A stretch of DNA of 64,000 bases from Augochlora pura (Eukaryota > Arthropoda > Insecta > Hymenoptera > Halictidae): positions 17,163,714 through 17,227,713 of the forward strand of contig NC_135777.1 in assembly GCF_028453695.1 (NCBI RefSeq). Direction: 5' to 3'. Positions 37,741-50,323 of this stretch are shown piece after piece. The position numbers and the translations under genes are program-made. Every line of letters begins with the position of its first letter. The first letter of the stretch is position 1. The notes beneath the pieces are model-generated. The model saw only the letters and a list, made by a program, of their open reading frames with translations, did not search any database and was not told where the DNA came from.

Positions 37741-38677
37741 TTTTATTGTTATAGAAGGCGTGCGCAGTCGATGATATCTATTCCCGATACGTCGAAGAGT
37801 AACGGAACGGCGCTAATAGAACGGCGTGCATTTGATCGCCGTTTAAATTTATTTCGTACACTAGGCACACCACTAATCATAAAGCGTTAACACGCGGTTG
37901 CAACTAATCATTCGCAATAATTCCGTCCAATAGATTACCTGGAACTCCGCGTTTAATCATTCACTTAGCGACCCACGCTGTTCACCGGATCGATGTTGCA
38001 TAAGCTGAAATCAGAGCGATAATACTTGGCAATTCCTTCGCGAATGTATCTCACTTCAAGCTGGACGCGACGTTCCTGTTTCTGCAGATTAATTGGATAG
38101 CGTTACCAATTAAATATTACCGTTTACGATTTCTGGCCGAGAAAAGTGCGCGCGATTGTGCAACGAGGACGCGATACAATTAAAGAAATGAATCTCGGAT
38201 TTCGCAAGGAACGTCCCGACAGGATACGCATCCTCCGCGATCAGCCACCATAACGTCCACCCGAGATCGCACTAAAGATAACTAACGAGTGCAACGATGC
38301 TCGTTTCGCCGGGAGCCAATCGGTACAATTGTACCGTATCATTAAATACTATTATGTAAAGTATGGAAAAATTGATTAATTCCACCCGTCCAATCCGCGT
38401 ATTAAATTACGATGCGAACGCATTCATTTTATCGTGCTGTCAATTAAGTTCGTGTGCTCCTGCGTCTCGTGTTATAATTATCTCCGGGCAATTTTCTTTA
38501 GTCTACCGAAACTCTGAAGTTTACCTTGTATTGACTTACTAATTATTTGAAAATAATCTTTATCCCTTCGGATCGTAACATTGAAATTGTAACGTAAGAG
38601 GAAATTATACAATAATTCTATTTTTTCGATTAATTCAACTATTAGTTGAATTATTTTGAAATAATCGATTTTGAATT

Positions 38678-38957
38678 GTATTAATTAATTTAAGTCTATT
38701 AATAATCTTTTCGAAATGTAGTTTAAATCTTTGGATTTTATTCAATATAACGATATTTGAAATCTAACAATTTAATTGACAATGATCTATTCAGATATTA
38801 AAAATAATTCTATAAACTGTATTAATAATTACTTTAACTCCACTAATAATTTTTCGAAACATAATCTAATCTTTAGAATATTACAAAATATAACGATTTA
38901 TCTAATTGGCATCGATCTTTTGAAATATTAAATCTCAGTTTATTTTGGTAGAAAATA
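38678..38957. repeat. 140 bp tandem duplication
   Basis: TGTATTAAT at 38678 and 38818 start two diverged copies sharing ATTAATAATCTTTTCGAAA-like and ATATAACGATAT-like segments. Confidence 0.6.
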
Positions 38958-39209
38958 ACGCATTTAGACTGCATAAACTCGCAAGACCATTGCAAGTCCA
39001 TTGTAAAAGATGCATAATAATTTCAAGACGAATCGTCGCAGTTTTATTCGCGGCGGTCCCGGAGCCCGTGACGTTTAATTATCGATTATTACTTATTGGT
39101 GTCTTCGTTATCCACGGACGCGCGGAGGAGTATTCTCCGAGGTGGCAGCGAGCCGATGACTTATTGTTAGTCATATCGACCGACACATGTCGTATATTTT
39201 CTGACCCAG

Positions 39210-39308
39210 AAAGAGATTCTCTTGCGAACGGCGAAGGAGCGGCGCAGCGACAAGTAGCGAATCGAGCAGAGCTAAACGGCTAACGCGTCGCCCATTGCCT
39301 CACTGCCG
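39210..39308 (+). other. Candidate 99-base plus-strand exon
   Basis: An acceptor-like tract (gtatattttctgacccag, AG ending at 39209) and a consensus donor (CTGCCG|GTAAGTA, GT at 39309) bracket 99 bases in a CpG-rich patch. The frame starting at the second base is open throughout and is Arg/Ser-rich, with no recognisable domain. A non-coding exon is equally possible. No partner exon was identified. Confidence 0.3.
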
Positions 39309-40589
39309 GTAAGTACGCGGCCATAGCAAATCTACGATTAGGGTACTGCTGCAAGTCAAATATCGTTACGTGGTCGGGAATAGTGATCGACTCCTTTCTA
39401 AGCGGCTCTCACTTCGAATTGTTTAAGCAGAATCCGCAATGGTATTCGAACGGCGGAGAAACTGTTCGCCGAACAAACGATAATTATTAACTCGTTAATG
39501 TTTTACTTAATTTTAAGTGCTCGCGATTTTGTGGTTAATTGTTTTCAGATGATGGTGAATATACTTTGCAAGCGAGAATCTGCTGGCAAATTCAAGTAAA
39601 TTATAATAAAACGAAGCAGTTTATTTGATCCTTATTTTTAATATATTTATATTATTATTCTGTAAAGATTGATTATTTCATATTCGATTAATTCGTAAGC
39701 AAAACGAATTGTCGATATTTAGAAAATTTGTTCCGAAATAAGATCACAGAATTTGTTTAATCTTCCCGAATAATTTCTTAAATCGTTTCCGTAATTTGTG
39801 TAAAATGACTATCGTAATAAAAAGATTAACGTAAATGCGATCACTATTGTTCCAGAAAAACACTTTTCCATTGTAAAAACTCTGTCCTTTGGAAATAACT
39901 ATGCGCGGCGGTTCTCAAAGCCGAAAGGAAAAAACAGGTCGCAAAAGTATTTAACAATGCTTGGCGGATGTTTAATTTATGAGTGAATGAGATGGAATAA
40001 AGAAGAGGCTGACCCTAACTGTATTGATGTCTCGAAGATAGTAAACGTTCAGCGATTTGCATCGAAAGAATTACTGCATCGAAACAAAAAACAGGATTAG
40101 TAATAATAAATTACCGACGGACAAAAGAAACGATTTAAAAAAAAATATTTGAAAAATATACAAGATACGTGACCGTATGTATATTTATTTTGTGCACAGA
40201 CTTAAAAATAATACGATTACTCCGATTACAAATGTGTATTATTTCTGTATGCAGTAAACAAAAGATAAGAGTAATAAATAACTCAAGATAACTTTTTTCT
40301 TTCAATTAATTCTTATAGTAACACTTTCCTCGATATGTTTTATTTCAATCAGGTTATGTCAGGTTATGTTTTTTAAATGGTGTGAATATATCAGCTTGTA
40401 ATTTTTCTTATTTCTTAATTTTGTCAATATTATCATTGGACTGTTGATTTGTATGCAATTATGGTATGCACAAAATTAGGAAGATCAATGACATCGTTAT
40501 TTTTATTTTATATAAATAATCTCTATATTACTGTACTAAATTTTTTAATAAAATGATTAATAAAAATTGAAATTTGCATAAGAACTCCT

Positions 40590-40845
40590 CGTTTCCTATC
40601 TGCTAAATTAATAAGATTCTTGTTTTATTAATAGAAGAAGTCTCCTTAAGACAATTTCTATTACAAAGCAACCAGCAAAATTAAAAAGTTGAATAAAAAA
40701 TAATCAGTCTTCTGTTTTGTAGGTTAATGAAATTCTCATCTTGTTACTAACGAAAGAAAAACAAATGAAAATAGAAAGAATTTGAACAAAATCACTCAGT
40801 CTTACGTCTGCTAAATTAATGAGATTCATATTAACAAAAGAAATC
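40590..40845. repeat. About 105 bp imperfect tandem repeat, 3 copies
   Basis: Variants of TCTGCTAAATTAATRAGATTC occur at about 40600, 40711 and 40807, each after a CAGTCTT- or CTCGTTTC-like lead-in. The array ends just left of the family B element at 40850. A dispersed-motif variant (aatttgcataagaactcctc) lies at its left edge. Confidence 0.55.
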
Positions 40846-40849
40846 TTTA

Positions 40850-41064
40850 CCCTTTGTGTCTAAGGTACCACTAGAATTGTTTTATCACGTTTTGAAAAAA
40901 AACTTTAAACTACCAAAGCCTAGATTTAGAAAATTGTTAAAAGTGAAACTCAGAATCAATTTCCTATACATAAATTGTTCTTTGTCACATAAAATACAGA
41001 AATACCACAAGACAGGAAAGTTATTTCACATTTTGCAGTTAAAACGGCTTAATAAAACAATTCT
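40850..41064 (+). mobile_element. TTAA MITE, family B, copy 4 (decayed)
   Basis: The left end CCCTTTGTGTCTAAGG follows TTTA, a mutated TTAA. The interior (CTTTAAACTACC, then AGAATCAATTTCCTATACATAA, then ACAGAAATACCACAAGACAGG) aligns with the 61111-61351 copy in the same orientation. The right TIR is decayed. Confidence 0.6.
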
Positions 41065-42139
41065 TGTACTAAGATAACCACCGTAAAAGCAAATCTCCAT
41101 AAAAATTTCTTTCTATCAAACAAAACGAAATCAGCTCCTTGCAAATAAATATTCCAATAAAACAGCCGACGAAAGTGAAAATCTACATAAACCTCCTCAG
41201 CCATTTTATTGCGCATCGATAAATTTCTAATTTCGTGCCGGCCGAATTCTATAAATATTCCCCCGGCGTTGTATAAATCCTAAAACCGACCAATAAAAGT
41301 CGTAATTTGCACGAAGCCGGCCCGGTGTAATTATTCTTAAAGGCATTGTAGGAAATGTCACGTCAATGCTTTCGATAACGGGCGGTACCCGCGAAAGACA
41401 GACACGTTTTCACGAGTTCTGTACGCTCGTGGCGTTCGACCTTTTATTATTTCGTAATATCCCTGTGGCGAAACGATGATACCGATAAACCGTATCAATG
41501 CTGCCGCGAAGAGAGGTAGTAGTAACCGGGCAAATAAAAGGCGGGCGAACGTATCGCGTGTTGCTGCTTTAGGTAACACGCGTGAATACGCGCGCGGGAC
41601 GCGATTAAGGCCAACGTTAAATGTTCCACCGTCCTTATACGCGCCGAGTTTCTTTTATGCGTTTACCGAAGTTCAAACTGGAACGCAGTGTGCCCACTAC
41701 GTGGGACTTGTAATCGCAGAATTCTCATTAGTCACGGATCAACGATGGTAAAATCTGCGTCTCCCCAGCGCGAGCGAACGCTTGCACACACCCGTACAAC
41801 TATGTGTATATCGTTTTCCAACTGCAACCTTGGTATGCGTGGCAAGCGGCGGGCACAGGTGTTGCCGTGATATAACATCGTTTCCTTCGCCGTTGAGGCC
41901 TACGTTTGACTTACGAAATGGTTAATTAAGTTCTAATGTGAAGAAATCAGCCGGCGTCGCGGGACCAGACCCCATTATTCTATGTCATCTATGATATCTT
42001 ATGGGAAATTCGAACGCATTGTGTTCGCGACGAACGATGACGTTCTCCGATCTCGATGAAACGAGAGAAGACTTTGTACGATGATTCGTCGACCGAACGT
42101 CTGTCGTACAATCTTTCTATCAACATATTAACGATCGAT

Positions 42140-42400
42140 GAATTTATGATTAGTATAGTATTGCTTGCAATTTATTTAATTATTTTAGTTGGCTGTTTCT
42201 TGCAATCAAGTATTTTTATTTTATATAAAAATCCATAGTCTAGACAACACTATGATGAATTTAGTATAGTGTTGTTCTAAATTTATCAAAATGCTTCAGA
42301 AGTGGAATGAAATTTTAGTTCACTGTTTCTCGCAATCGAGAATTTTGATTTTGCATAAAGACCCGCAGTCTAGACACCACTTTTTACAGAATTTACAAGA
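42140..42400. repeat. 130 bp tandem duplication carrying the GCATAAA...CAGTCTAGAC motif
   Basis: Two copies of a module containing TTTTAGTT..CTGTTTCTYGCAATC, then ATATAAAAATCC or GCATAAAGACCC, then AGTCTAGACAMCAC. The AGTCTAGAC anchor recurs 130 bases apart. Confidence 0.6.
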
Positions 42401-43224
42401 TTAGCATCGTATAATTGTTCGCAAAAAATTCTCGGTTAATAGTCAATCTTCTCTATTTTGCAGTTTGATTCCGTTAGTTGTGATTTATTCATGATTGTAT
42501 AACTCAAGGAAACGCATAAAACGCAACGGTGGAGAAATAGCTATGGCGCCTAACCTAAGTTAGTTAACCCTCTAAGGGTGGTTCAATTTTCACTCGACTA
42601 TGTGCGAATTTGCAAAAACATAGTACGTTAACAAAATCTTCCTTTACAAAATTCTTGCACGCTTTAAAATTAAACAACGCGACGCAGCAGAATTATTTAA
42701 TTATCGCCGCTTTCTCTTTTCAAGTCGCGAACAATGACTGTGCTTTTAGTAGCAAAGATTATTTTTACTTTTCATTATTATCATTGTAGCATACTTTGGT
42801 ACGATGTTATAGGCCAACAAGTTGGATAATTGTCACGATTTTTATCGCAAAGTAGACGAAATTCCGTTGAACTCTAAGAGGCAATAAACCCATTTCTGGC
42901 GACTTTGTTTGGGAAGGTTTGACGGCCATAAAAGCTGCCATAATGTTGCTTCAACAGATAGGCAGCAATAGAGCTCGGAATCATTATCGTCAGAAGTAAA
43001 CGGGAATGATGAATGTATATTTAATGCTTTAGCGTAACCATCATAATTCAGCACTTTTTATAGTCAATAATTACCATCGAATTTTACTTGTGCTTATATT
43101 GAAATAATAACCTATGCAAATAATTATCGAATGATAGATTGTCCAAACGATTGAACAGTCTTACCCTTTACCTTTTTATACCTTCGTCACCTTTATTATA
43201 CTTTGTAAATTTGCGTAGCTATAG

Positions 43225-43355
43225 TAATATATATTCTATAATTTATATTATATCTATATTAATATGTATGTTTAATCTATATATTATATCTATGTTAATA
43301 TGTACGTGTAATCTATATCATATCTACATATATCAATATGTACGTATAATCTACA
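43225..43355. repeat. 37 bp AT-rich minisatellite, about 3.5 copies
   Basis: AATATGTAYGTRTAATCTA recurs at 43261, 43298 and 43335, exactly 37 bases apart. Confidence 0.75.
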
Positions 43356-46300
43356 AGAAATCTAAATAACAGAAAAATTGCAAAAATCGCATTCCAATCG
43401 CTATACCCACTGCGCAGTGCTATAAAACCGTGCACCTGCGACCGAGACGAGATCGTATCGTACAATTCGAAAGAATTAACACCGAAAGGTGTCCGCCCGT
43501 TAACGTCGGCCATTCTATCACATCCCGCGAATGGTATGACAATTCAGCTTACATAAGACACTTGAAACCAAGAAACACAGAATTTCATAGCGGGCAGCGC
43601 GAGCTTGATACGTGTCAAGCGTTAAACGAACGGAAATCACCGTTTGCGCATCGCAGTGCAACAAGGAAATCGTTGTGTGCACACCTTTACCGAGTGTCTT
43701 AGAGAGAGGAGCCACTTAGGTAGAGCCGCAGTAACTCTATAACATAAGCGTGCCAGTTGGTGGCAAATTTGCGGATGCGTGCAATTGGCATTGCATATGC
43801 CCCGGCCGTATACCTATACGTCGGCAATGGCAAACCAGCTGTCCAATCGGCAGCTATGAAGCAGTTAACTTAATATAGGTGCACTCGGTATGTGTGCCAT
43901 CGACGACCTCGAGGGCTTCCCTAGGTCAGTGCTAATTCACCAGAACCGCGCGAGCGATTCTTCTTCCGAATTTCCGGTCGACCTTGAAGACATGCCCGCG
44001 ACGGCATCGATCGCCGCCGCCACCGCGTCGATTATCCTTGCGATCCGGCGCGACGGTTCACCACCTAAACGAGAGACACGGTCGCGCGCTATCCTTGCAT
44101 CGGCGAATCGATATCTTGTGTTGACGAAGGCCAGCCGCGGACGTCGACGATCCCTTTGGATCGATTCTTTTCAATGATGGAATAAAGACCGCGGGCTGCG
44201 GCAACGATTAGAATAATATATTCCGAACAATGGAGGTTACCAATCGGTGGATCGTCGGGTCGTGAACTTCGCCGATCTATCGCGGATGCCGACGATTCGT
44301 CTGCGCGCTGTTTTAACAGCTTTGATGCGGACCACGTGGACACGCGTCACGAGGAAACGACGATTTTACGTTTTACAATGAAAATGCGTTTTAGGGTAAT
44401 ATACTTATATATGTAAGTTGTATAGAATAATTCTCAAAATTGATTTTAAAAATAGATGGACGCAGCTAAGTGGTTAAAAGACGTCACTTCTTCGTTTCTC
44501 ATGTCGTTTTATGGTAGAAAAGAAATTAAACAAAAATTAATATTAGAGAACGAGATTCTGCTCTTTCAAACGAATGTTGTAAGATCTTTTTACGTGAAGA
44601 AGAGTTCGAAGATCAAGAATTTTATTATTAGAATTATACAGGATATTTCTCAGAAATATTTCTTACGGTCACGTGTAAAGAAATTTATTGAAATAACGTC
44701 ACATTACTACCGTTCGATGCCACAGTATAGTTACCAGAATATCTTGTGTACAATTATGTACCACTTCATTTTATTTCAAATTTTATTAATGAGAGATTTA
44801 TCTCAAAGATTTCACTAAAAATAAGATGAATAATTATCAGAATAAAATGAACTTTTCACGAGATAAACTCCGTGCAAAATAAAATTTTCTTTTTCGATAT
44901 TTTAATTTATTTTAATTTTCTTTTCTTTTAAATGTACAAATTCTCTCGACCGATTCGTTACTATTGCTTAATCTTTTGCACGAACTGTAGTGTGCTCGGG
45001 TGTAACAGTCGCTTTCCGCTTACCATTCGCGCGGTTCTCCGGCAATTTCCAAAGATTAGCAAGTAATTAAACGGTATATTTGCGAAATCGAGATATCCGC
45101 GTGTTCTCTATACAGGGCCGTTCCTTCGTCGTTTAAACGATTGCGACGCTGACAGGTCGCATTTACATGGGAAATAAATTCGACCGGCATACCTAAGTTA
45201 TCCCCGGAATTCGGGATACTGTGCCACCGTGTATCGAACGGCCGTAGCATGCTTTATTACGAAAATGATTTTGCTTGAGTTCAGCAATCCGGCGATCGTC
45301 AATTTTCACTTTCACTTTAATATTTCTTCGGCCGCAAGTAATTCGCAATGCGCCCGGCCAGGAATGTGATAATGGCACACGTAATATCGCAATGCGCCGA
45401 TATTATCGAGCAGGCAACGGCGTCTTTTTTTTTCGTTAAATGCGCGGCGTTATGCGTGTTTACAGGGCACCTGGAAAACGTGTACGTCTCGCCATATAAA
45501 AGTTCGCTTTATATCGCGCGGAATAATATTTCGCGGATATTACCGCGGCACCGTAATTGTCCACGATCGTATCTATCGGGCGATAAATTATTGGCGGGGC
45601 GATTTCTTTTCTTGTTCGATATTATTGTACCTAATCGATCGCGACCGATGGATCGTTAACATTGTATGAAACAATGGTGGCACTTCGGTCGAGTAACTGC
45701 GATATTTTATTAAACATTATAGGTTAAGTGAGCTGCTATTAAGTAAATTATTATCTGATCAGATTGCGGATTTTATGCATTTATGGCAACAATAAGTCAG
45801 CATTGCTTAAAGCATCGACGTATTAATTTTACCTTATTGAAAACATCAAAAGAAAAATAATATTTCTATTTAACTTTTGATCGTTAAAATGCTAACAATT
45901 TTTATCAAATTCGTATCATTTATAATCTGCAGTGTATATTTCGTATTAACCACATATTAATAATTAATAAGAAATACTGTCGATCTTTTTTCCACTGAAA
46001 ACAACGATTTGATATACTTTGCCGTAACAGGTTATGTTATCGAAAATGCAATGATTGCAGAGAATCAGTTTAATTGCGAATCTGAGATCCGCAAGATCGA
46101 CTAATAGCAAATGCACAATTTTCGCATCAATACCCTGACATATGCAAATACGAAAGTTTTTCTCTACGTTAATTTATTTAAATTGGAACGAGACATCGCA
46201 GACGAATAAATTACGCGTAGGAACTAATTATAGTTGGATGACGATCGTGTTCGGTCAATTTGATAACATATCTGCCGATGTTGAAACTATCAATCGTTAG

Positions 46301-49300
46301 CAATTACTTACGTTTTTGTGTAAACGATAATTATTCCTCGTAATGTCACTGATTTGTTTTTTTTATCGACGAACGTGACTGAAGTATTTCAAGCGAAAAT
46401 CTTGGATGCTGTTCGTTGTTTATAATCTACGAGTACAGGCTCTGGAAAAAGTGATAGACGCATTGTTGCTAATATCGATATGAAAATTTAACGAAATATT
46501 ATATTCGCATATTTTCATTTTCTATTATTTCTAGTATAAAAATATGCAAGTACGATATTTTGTTTGAGGAAAGAAAGCAAGAGTAACTTGGTGTCTACAA
46601 AATAAATAGTGTAATGAATACTATACTGTATGTAGTGTAATAAATACGAAAAATTTAAAAAAATATTCTGTCTGCTAGAATATTATTAGTAATAATATAA
46701 TAACTCTTAGCAAAAACGAGTGCAGAAATAATACACGAGGGAATGCAACTAATGAATCCTGGCAAACGATTTTCATTTTCTAAAAAGCAAAGAACAACGC
46801 TTGCACCAAAATAGTTCAAAATCCTTTCAATTTCACTTTAAAAATGTATCTCCTTTTAATTAACATCCAAGAACTAATGCGTCCGCAATAACCTCCAATA
46901 AACTTTTTTAATTATAAAATATTTTTTAATTATAAAAACATGCAGAGACATTATAGCAATAACAGATCTAATTGACTGAAACGTAGAACACGATTTGGAC
47001 GCGCGATTCGCATTGAATCATTGCGAAGATCCGACGATTCGACCCGGCTGCGTTATAAAGGACGCACGGTAATTGATCGGACAAGAATCGCGTATAATTA
47101 CTGCTAGTAGGCCAGTACCGTTATTGATACGAATGAAATTTTATACGGCGCGGCATTCCGCCAACAGGAATTACGCAGTTCAATTACGGGCACGCACGTC
47201 GTTTCGCCGAGGGAACCGATCGACTGGCAAGATGGACTAATTACGGGGATTGTAGAGCGAAAATAGGCCTGGACCGAATCGCGCGCGGCCGTGGGTTTAA
47301 CGGCGTTGATTAAATTTTACCGACGGGGTTTCTCCCGTTTTTTGTTGACACGCGGTTCATCGTTCCGTACGAAGAGATACGAGCCCGGCCTTATAAATCT
47401 CCGGCGGCGGCGTTGACTGACAAGTTGGTTCAAACGTAATTGGATAATGCCGAACTCCTTATGAATTATTCACGAAACGATCGCAACATTTTTAAATAGA
47501 CCCGAGCCTAGACACAACAACCATTTCGCGCACGTCGAACGAATGCTGCGCTCCGCGATGCCGAACCGTCGACCGATTAACACCTTACCTGGTTCAATCG
47601 CTTGCCACTAATCTAGGATACGCTGATTACGGTTCCTTCCTTATACTATTTTATAGCGTTTGCAATTTTATTATTAATTTTATTATTAATTATATTTATT
47701 AAATTATATTTATTAAATTGTCCTATAGGAATCACGAGGTCATATTCCAGTGCTTGGATAAAGAAATATATCGAGCAATTTTTAACGGAAGCAGCTTTGT
47801 GATTTTAATAATTATAAAATAAAGAATATAAAATGGATCACTTGTTGATAGTTTTAGCGGTAACACTTTCATGATAACAATTATTAATTATCGTTAATCA
47901 TATTATTAAGACCTCGACTGCCGCGTCAGTCGTACGAGAGAGTTATTCAAAATTTCATTTGCATTATTTAATCTGCATTGATTTCTACGTTTTATACATT
48001 TACGATCTTTTTTTACTTTCATTTAGATTCGCGTATAAAATTGATGCTTGATTGGCGCGAAGCCGGAAAGCAGATTCGAGGAAACAAGGAAGAACATTCC
48101 CCCGTCGATTTTGCTGTCAGATACTCGTAAAGCGATACAACGGCTGCAATTTGTCTGCGTCCAGGCGACTTTCTATGTTACTTGAGTTTCCTCATTTTTA
48201 TCATTCACGTGGATATACATGTATGAATAAATCAGCGCGCAGTATGCAAATCCCTGGCCATAACGCGAAGACTATGCGCGAACTTAGAAGTATTGGAAGT
48301 ATTTCTCGGTTCCTAGACGAAACAGTTATCCTCAGGGAGACTGAGTTATGACCTATTGACGTCGGTCATTAAAAATGACGACGAGAATTGGAAATGGAAA
48401 TTAAGAATGTGTATCCTTTAAAATGCACGCGTCTACCGATGAATATTTTTAATTCGGATTCTGGGATTTCTTTACCGACGCTGTTACACGGTAAACTTTA
48501 CAATCGAGAGAGAAAATAAGTACTAATACTGTAAATAATAATGTTGATTTTATGACAATCGAACGGTAAGTTAAGTTGGATATAGGACAAAATTATGTAT
48601 TTTAATTTTGTCCAAAATGTCTTCCACGTGGTGCATTGGTACTTGCACTGTTCTCCACGAAAACGACGCTGCATGAGCAGATAATATAGTTCATCAGCAG
48701 TATTTATGGCTATTTATAAAAACACATTTTACCTATTTCACCTGTTTTACCGTTTATATTTACAATTGCTATACTGTAAATAAATAATGCCATAAACGAT
48801 TCGCAGACAGGTATCGTGCATCGCGGTTCCGCTTTTCAGCGAGAAAATCTGAAATGCATGAAGCAGACTTCTGCGCATGCAACAGCAAAGTCCGCCACTC
48901 GAAATTCAATTCTACCTGCGATTAGGTAAAACCGAAGGTATATATCAGATCGCGACCGTGTCTGCGCACGTCGACGTCGGCGCGGAAATTCCAAGTAGCA
49001 GAATCCCGAATGATTCACGTGCAAAATGCCCGCGTATCGGGCGTGTTTGCGAAGTCAAAAGCAAAGATGACTTAACGGATTCTGGGTACGGCTGAGAAGA
49101 ACTGTATACGCGTAGCGAAACGTCACCCGGCATCGATCGTTCGCCTAATGAGTACCAGCGCTCGGCATTAGGTCGCCACATTTTCTACCGTTCTATCGCG
49201 GCATGATTTTCAACCGCTCGATTGTCCGACGATGTTCCGAAGGATCGGTTTAATAGATGATATTTTAATCGGTTTAGGAAAAATAGTGTTTCTTATCGAA

Positions 49301-49364
49301 TGGAATGGTATGTAATTATTATATTTAAGGACTTTAACCTGAATTGTAGCGATGTATGTGTCTC

Positions 49365-49755
49365 TTTTTAATTTCTTTTAATTTTTAATTCCATTGAAAT
49401 GCTTGTCTTTTTAATTTCATTTAATTTTCAATTATATTGATGACTGATCTTCTTTTTAATTCCATTTAATTCTTCGTCGTATTGATAAATGGTTTACTCT
49501 TTATTTTTATTTAATTTTTATTCTTATTGATGTATGTATGTTTTTCTTTTGAATTTTATTTAATTTTTAATCATATTGATGAATATTTTCCTGTTTAATT
49601 TCATATAATTTTTAATTATATTGATAAATACTTTACTCTTTAATTCTATTTAATTTTTAACCATATTGATGACTGTTGCTCTATTTTCTTTTATTTAACT
49701 TTTAATCATATTAATGACTGCTTTTCTTTTTAATTTCATTTAATTCTTAACTGTA
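49365..49755. repeat. 41-50 bp minisatellite, about 9 diverged copies
   Basis: The module TCTTTTTAATTTCATTTAAT followed by TTTTAATTATATTGATGACTG recurs from about 49365 to 49750 with variable spacing and frequent point changes. Confidence 0.7.
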
Positions 49756-50271
49756 ACACCATATTCTTTTGTTTACCTTTCGTAATCAAAGTATATTACA
49801 ATTTTTAAAACTTACCACAAAAATCAAAGCTTTATATCGATTACAAACTCGAAATGAATTTATATCTAAACTCGCATAAAATGATTACAATTTGTAGCAA
49901 GAATGAAACGTTTACCGAAGAGAAATAACATTTATCCTTACAAAAGACTATAATTTTCATCTTACCACCGGTATCAACGTATCAATGATCACGATTTCCA
50001 TATTTATAGCATCAACTCGTCGAAAGACACTGAATCATACCGTTCTCATTAATATATTTTTCAATGCCGCTCTACGAGATAGAATCGGAACGCTGTGAGA
50101 ACCGTTCGATAGACATTGAACAAAGTGTATTTACACAAGTCTTGGCGTTTGCATTTACAGCGCTCGACTTCGTAAATTTCGCGGACCAATTTGTGAGTTA
50201 CGTGTGGTCCGGCGTTCTCTCATTGATAAAATACTCGAACGTTGCTCAATAGCTCCAGATGTTTCGCGCTT

Positions 50272-50272
<1 letters not shown>

Positions 50273-50319
<47 letters not shown>
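50273..50319 (+). repeat. (CT)n microsatellite, about 23 units
   Basis: An uninterrupted CT run of 47 bases, the longest pure dinucleotide array in the window. Confidence 0.95.

Positions 50320-50323
<4 letters not shown>

Noticed and set aside
36716..38957. CRISPR-like repeats
   Set aside because: Units are contiguous tandem copies without unique spacers, and the DNA is eukaryotic.
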